Assembly (NCBI GenBank): GCA_025267735.1
Contig: CM046299.1
Location: 18,622,232 to 18,686,231, forward strand
From: Mactra quadrangularis
Lineage: Eukaryota > Mollusca > Bivalvia > Venerida > Mactridae
Reading direction: 5' to 3'
DNA: 64,000 bases
The stretch's first letter is position 1. Each line of letters begins with the position of its first letter. The position numbers and the translations under genes were made by a program. Positions 60,532 to 64,000 of this stretch are shown one piece after another. The notes beneath the pieces are model-generated. The model did not search any database and was not told the DNA's origin. It worked only from the letters and a program-made list of their open reading frames with translations.

Positions 60532-60793
60532 CTGATTTCTGACTTAAATAGCACGTTATTGTGTAGCTAGTTATCGTAAGATTTTTGATAATATCCTGCC
60601 CTGAAAACTTAGTTCTGATTATTTTGTTCTTCTACTTCCACAGAATTTGAGTTTACGTGGTAAACATAGCGACTTGCATTTACATTTTATTCAGAGAAAG
60701 CTATTCACTCATAGGCTAATGTGAAATTTCATTTCTAAGACAAACACTGTATATGTGTATAAACACAGTACTATGAGATCTAGTTAATTGTTT

Positions 60794-61838
60794 GTCTGAT
60801 GAAAGAACTTGCCAAAAGTAAATGTATTAAAACACGTGACTACATACCTACCAATCGAATTTTGACATAACGCATGGTTCTTAACACCGCTGCTAACAAT
60901 GGTTGGCGATGGTCACTTTTACTATTTGCCTTTCTGTACTAACCACATAGTCTTGCAAGATGCTGACAACTTACATATAACACATTTTGATTCATCGGCA
61001 AGCGGTACCCTACATTGATTTACTCGTTCACTTCGTAAATGTAGTACATTCACTAAGCTGCGAGAGGAGCCTACGGCAAGCGGGATAATGGCCGTAAATA
61101 TGATAAAGTTCCACGAAAGTATGTGAGAGTCTAACCAAGGAATCGAACCATTGGTCCTTGGATACATTATTAGACGTGCAACCAACGAAACTTCCTGATA
61201 GAAAATATGACGTTAAAACTGATTCAAACAAAATTATGAATATTTTGCACCAATCGGCGCAGTGACCATTTTGCTCAGCTATCGACTTGTATGCCCTTTC
61301 CAACCTTTGTCAGCAGTATCATAGCCTGCTGGTAAAAGAAAACTATTCAGGAGAACTTTTTTGTTAAATCTTAATTAAGCTGAGCGAGGGATAATCCACT
61401 TCACAAAAAGTGGTCAGTGATTAAACAACTAACAAACAATTAAAACCAGTTTATTTGTACATGTTATACAAAATAAAAAATAGTTACACAAAAGCATAAT
61501 TAATTCCCGCCACAACTGATTAATAATATTTTAAAGTTTAACTGGTTTCATATTGTCAGGGGTTCATGGATTGACTGCAAGTCATCAATGTAAGGGAAGT
61601 AACCAGTACACTTCTTTTTATATAAATTATTGAGTTAATCTCCCTTACAATATAATGAGAACTTTTAATCTTTAAATAGCCGCATTGAGTTTTACAAATA
61701 GGCCAATCTAACTGGGACACACAGTTATAAAGCTTTGAATTGGCCAAGTTCAATGTTCAAGTAAAATTAATCGGCTTATTTCCGTTTATTTTATTTTATT
61801 TCAATCGTCTCGATAGTGCACAAGGTGTATTGTTAATG
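60794..61838. repeat. Tandem module copy 1 of unit 5
   Basis: Same landmarks as the other modules; minus-strand GGTTCGATTCC at 61139-61149. Confidence 0.6.
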
Positions 61839-62836
61839 TCTGAAGAAAGAACTCGGCAAAAATAAATGTATGCAAGAGGCTGACAACTTACATATTTCCC
61901 ATATTAAATTCCTTGGCAAACGGTTCTCTCCTTTGCATCACTCTAAGTTTCACTCGTTCACTTTGTGAATGTAGTATATTAACTGAACTGCGAGGAGGGC
62001 GTACATCACACGCGGGAGAATGGCCGCCAACGTGATAAAGTTCCACGAAAGTATGTGTATGTCTAACAAAGGAATCGAACCATTGGTCCTGGGATTCATG
62101 ATTTGACATGCAACCAACCATACTTTGTGATAAGAAATATGGCGTTAAAAATGATTTAAACAAAATATTATATATTTTCAGCCAATTTACATTTTGCACT
62201 GCACTCGTATTTTATGCCCGTTCCGACTTTTTTCATTTGTATCATAGCCTGTTGGTAAAAAAACTGTTCAGAAGAGCTTTTTTGTTTAAATCTTAATTGA
62301 GCTGAGTATGGGATCGATGAATCTCATCACAAAAGAAAGTGGTGAGTAAATAAAATAACTAACATAAAATTAAAACCTCGTCATTTGTACATGTTATACA
62401 AAATAAAAAATAGTCACACAAAAGTATAATAAATTCCCGACACAACTGATAACAACTAATATTTTAAAGTTTTATTGGTTTCATAATTTTATTGCGCTAC
62501 TTAGATTGAAACATATGTAACTGCAAGTCATCAATGTACGGGAAGTAACCAGTACTTTTCTTTTTATACAAAACATGAGTTATCTCCCTTATACTATATA
62601 GTGAAGTTTTAATCTTTAGTGAGCTATACAACAGTATTCACCCAGTTACCAACATATACTTGTGATACAAATAGCCGCATTGAGTTTTACAATCAGGTCA
62701 ATCTACCTGGGACACGTGATGTTATGACTTTTTGAATTGACCATGTTTAATGTCCAAGTAAAATAAATCGGCCTATTTTTCTTTTAATTTCTTTTATTGA
62801 AATCATCACGATAGTGCACTAGGTGCATTGTAAATG
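61839..62836. repeat. Tandem module copy 2 of unit 5
   Basis: Direct copy; GGTTCGATTCC at 62071-62081, preceded about 35 bases upstream on that strand by a weak A-box-like tggttggttgcatg, which is why a tRNA-derived SINE segment is suspected. Confidence 0.6.
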
Positions 62837-63299
62837 ACAATTTTTGACATCAACTATATTCTAGGTGGGTACTTTTCTTAGATTATTGCGTAGGCCTACA
62901 TGCATGTTGTTTTTTCATTATATGAAATTTTCTTATTATGTCGCACTGTTTAAGACTTGCCTTTTTTTGAAAAACCATTGTTTTTGTTTTCATTTTATGA
63001 AACATTATTCTTTATTTGTGTACATATACTGATACTGACAATTTTCATTATGATAAAATGTGTTGCTACAACTGTTTGTATAAACACGAATGGCAGATAA
63101 CTGTATAGATTTGGTACATGTATGTCAGCCATTAAATAAATATATCTTATTTCCAGACTAAGTCAGTATGTCTTTCATCAATATAGCTCAGATAAGGTAA
63201 ACATTCGGTTGCATCTCTTTAAATCCGAAGCGTATGACCCATGTATCACTTAATGGACTTTTCTGTAACTTTTGACATCTTGTAATAATCACTCTTAAA

Positions 63300-63640
63300 A
63301 TAATGTTTTGTCGTATCTCCAAATTGTCGAAAAAGTAAATAAAAGTTCAAGACAGTCGTATTATGTTGAGGCGTTGATCGTCCGTTCATCTGTCCGTCTG
63401 TCGGTCCATAGTATCATGTGTACGCACCTCCGCCTTAACTTATTGACCTATCTTCTTGATACTCCCACTGATTATAGATATTGTCGATCATCTGTCCGTC
63501 TGTCCGTCTATAATATCATGTGTACGCACCTCCGCCTTCACTTATTGACCTATCTTCTTGATACTCCCGCTGATTATAGATATTGTCGTCTAGTTGTGCA
63601 TATCTCAACATTAAAGAAAAATGTAATTATTGTTTTTTAT
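63300..63640. repeat. Dispersed 'gtccgtctgtcggtcc' repeat with local ~115-bp duplication
   Basis: As 22440-22735, but the segment from atctgtccgtctgtc through attatagatattgtcg is present twice in tandem, which lengthens a chance open frame (63308-63727). Confidence 0.6.
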
Positions 63641-64000
63641 ATTTCTTTTAATAAGCCATGTTTCACTGAGATCGGACCACGAGAGTTGAGAGAGCGGAGT
63701 ACGGTAATAATCCGGGGATCGTTTTAAACGTGTTAGTGTCGAGCGATGTGTAAACAACGAAATACTAAAAACAATATTAAAAATATTAAAAACAAATTTA
63801 AACTCAATTTATACTTAAAGTATGTTTATGTGCATTTGTAGAAATATTTGTGTGGGTTTTCCTGCGTGCACTAATTAGTCCACTTACTATTCTATGTGCA
63901 CCACACATTCACGGTAAAAAAAGCTTATTAGCTTGCTCAAATATTATATGATGCCAATCAGAATGTATATTATGTGTGCGTTTTTAATTCAGCTAATCTT
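63641..64000. other. Start of the unit 2/5-specific block
   Basis: Near-identical to 22720-23070; runs off the window. No gene recognised. Confidence 0.5.

Larger units (their letters stand above)
60532..64000. repeat. Segmental duplication unit 5, partial
   Basis: The left part is a diverged copy of the unit start. From about 61320 to 61740 it is almost identical to 781-1200 of unit 1. From about 62640 it follows unit 2 (21805 onward), including the block absent from units 1, 3 and 4. The window ends about 7.5 kb before where a gene would be expected by comparison with unit 2. Confidence 0.75.

Noticed and set aside
1..64000. CRISPR arrays, prokaryotic operons, rRNA genes or viral genomes
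   Set aside because: None is seen. The only short-period array is the minisatellite, with no unique spacers, and genes are spliced.

Overview
This is intron-bearing, AT-rich eukaryotic DNA with spliced secreted-protein genes, non-LTR and DNA transposons, and no prokaryotic signals. Copies of a 'ttatctccctta' motif (its reverse complement, taagggagataa, is frequent in molluscan DNA) and a cysteine-rich SRCR gene cluster suggest a bivalve mollusc, perhaps mytilid-like. That assignment is an inference.

The backbone is a tandem array of large segmental duplications, each carrying one gene for a secreted coiled-coil/SRCR protein on the plus strand. Unit 1 spans 1-20638 (gene A1), unit 2 about 20639-35480 (gene B2), unit 3 about 35481-47452 (gene B3), unit 4 47453-60531 (gene A4), and unit 5 60532-64000 (cut by the window edge before its gene). 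Each gene has the same plan: a TATA-like box and non-coding exon 1, a 2.1-4.4 kb intron, exon 2 with the signal peptide (38-39 codons, phase 0), a ~0.4 kb intron, and a large exon 3 encoding an N-glycosylated coiled-coil stalk, a C-x6-C pair and a C-terminal six-cysteine SRCR domain. Predicted proteins are 462 (A1), 456 (B2), 390 (B3) and 457 aa (A4), all with intact frames. The order A-B-B-A defines two subfamilies, differing in signal peptide, TATA box, introns and SRCR loops.

The units differ by insertions whose uninterrupted sites survive in sister units, so they can be read like a before-and-after experiment. In unit 1: a pogo-like TIR element (5975-6635), a 5'-truncated LINE (7733-9259) and a 6.1 kb long-TIR element (11898-18004) that holds a nested Tc1-like element, zinc-finger relics and inward-facing candidate first exons. 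In unit 2: a Tc1-like element (24582-25526) and a 42-bp minisatellite (33443-35003). In unit 3: a Tc1-like element (36764-37698). In unit 4: an unclassified 857-bp insertion (48537-49393). A ~1.04 kb module is tandemly duplicated at the left of units 1, 4 and 5 and single in unit 2. The 3' flanks of units 1, 3 and 4 carry a conserved minus-strand small ORF in different states of decay.

The most plausible biology is a young, actively rearranging multigene family of secreted pattern-recognition or defence lectin-like proteins. The binding function is inferred from the SRCR family and is not shown by the sequence.
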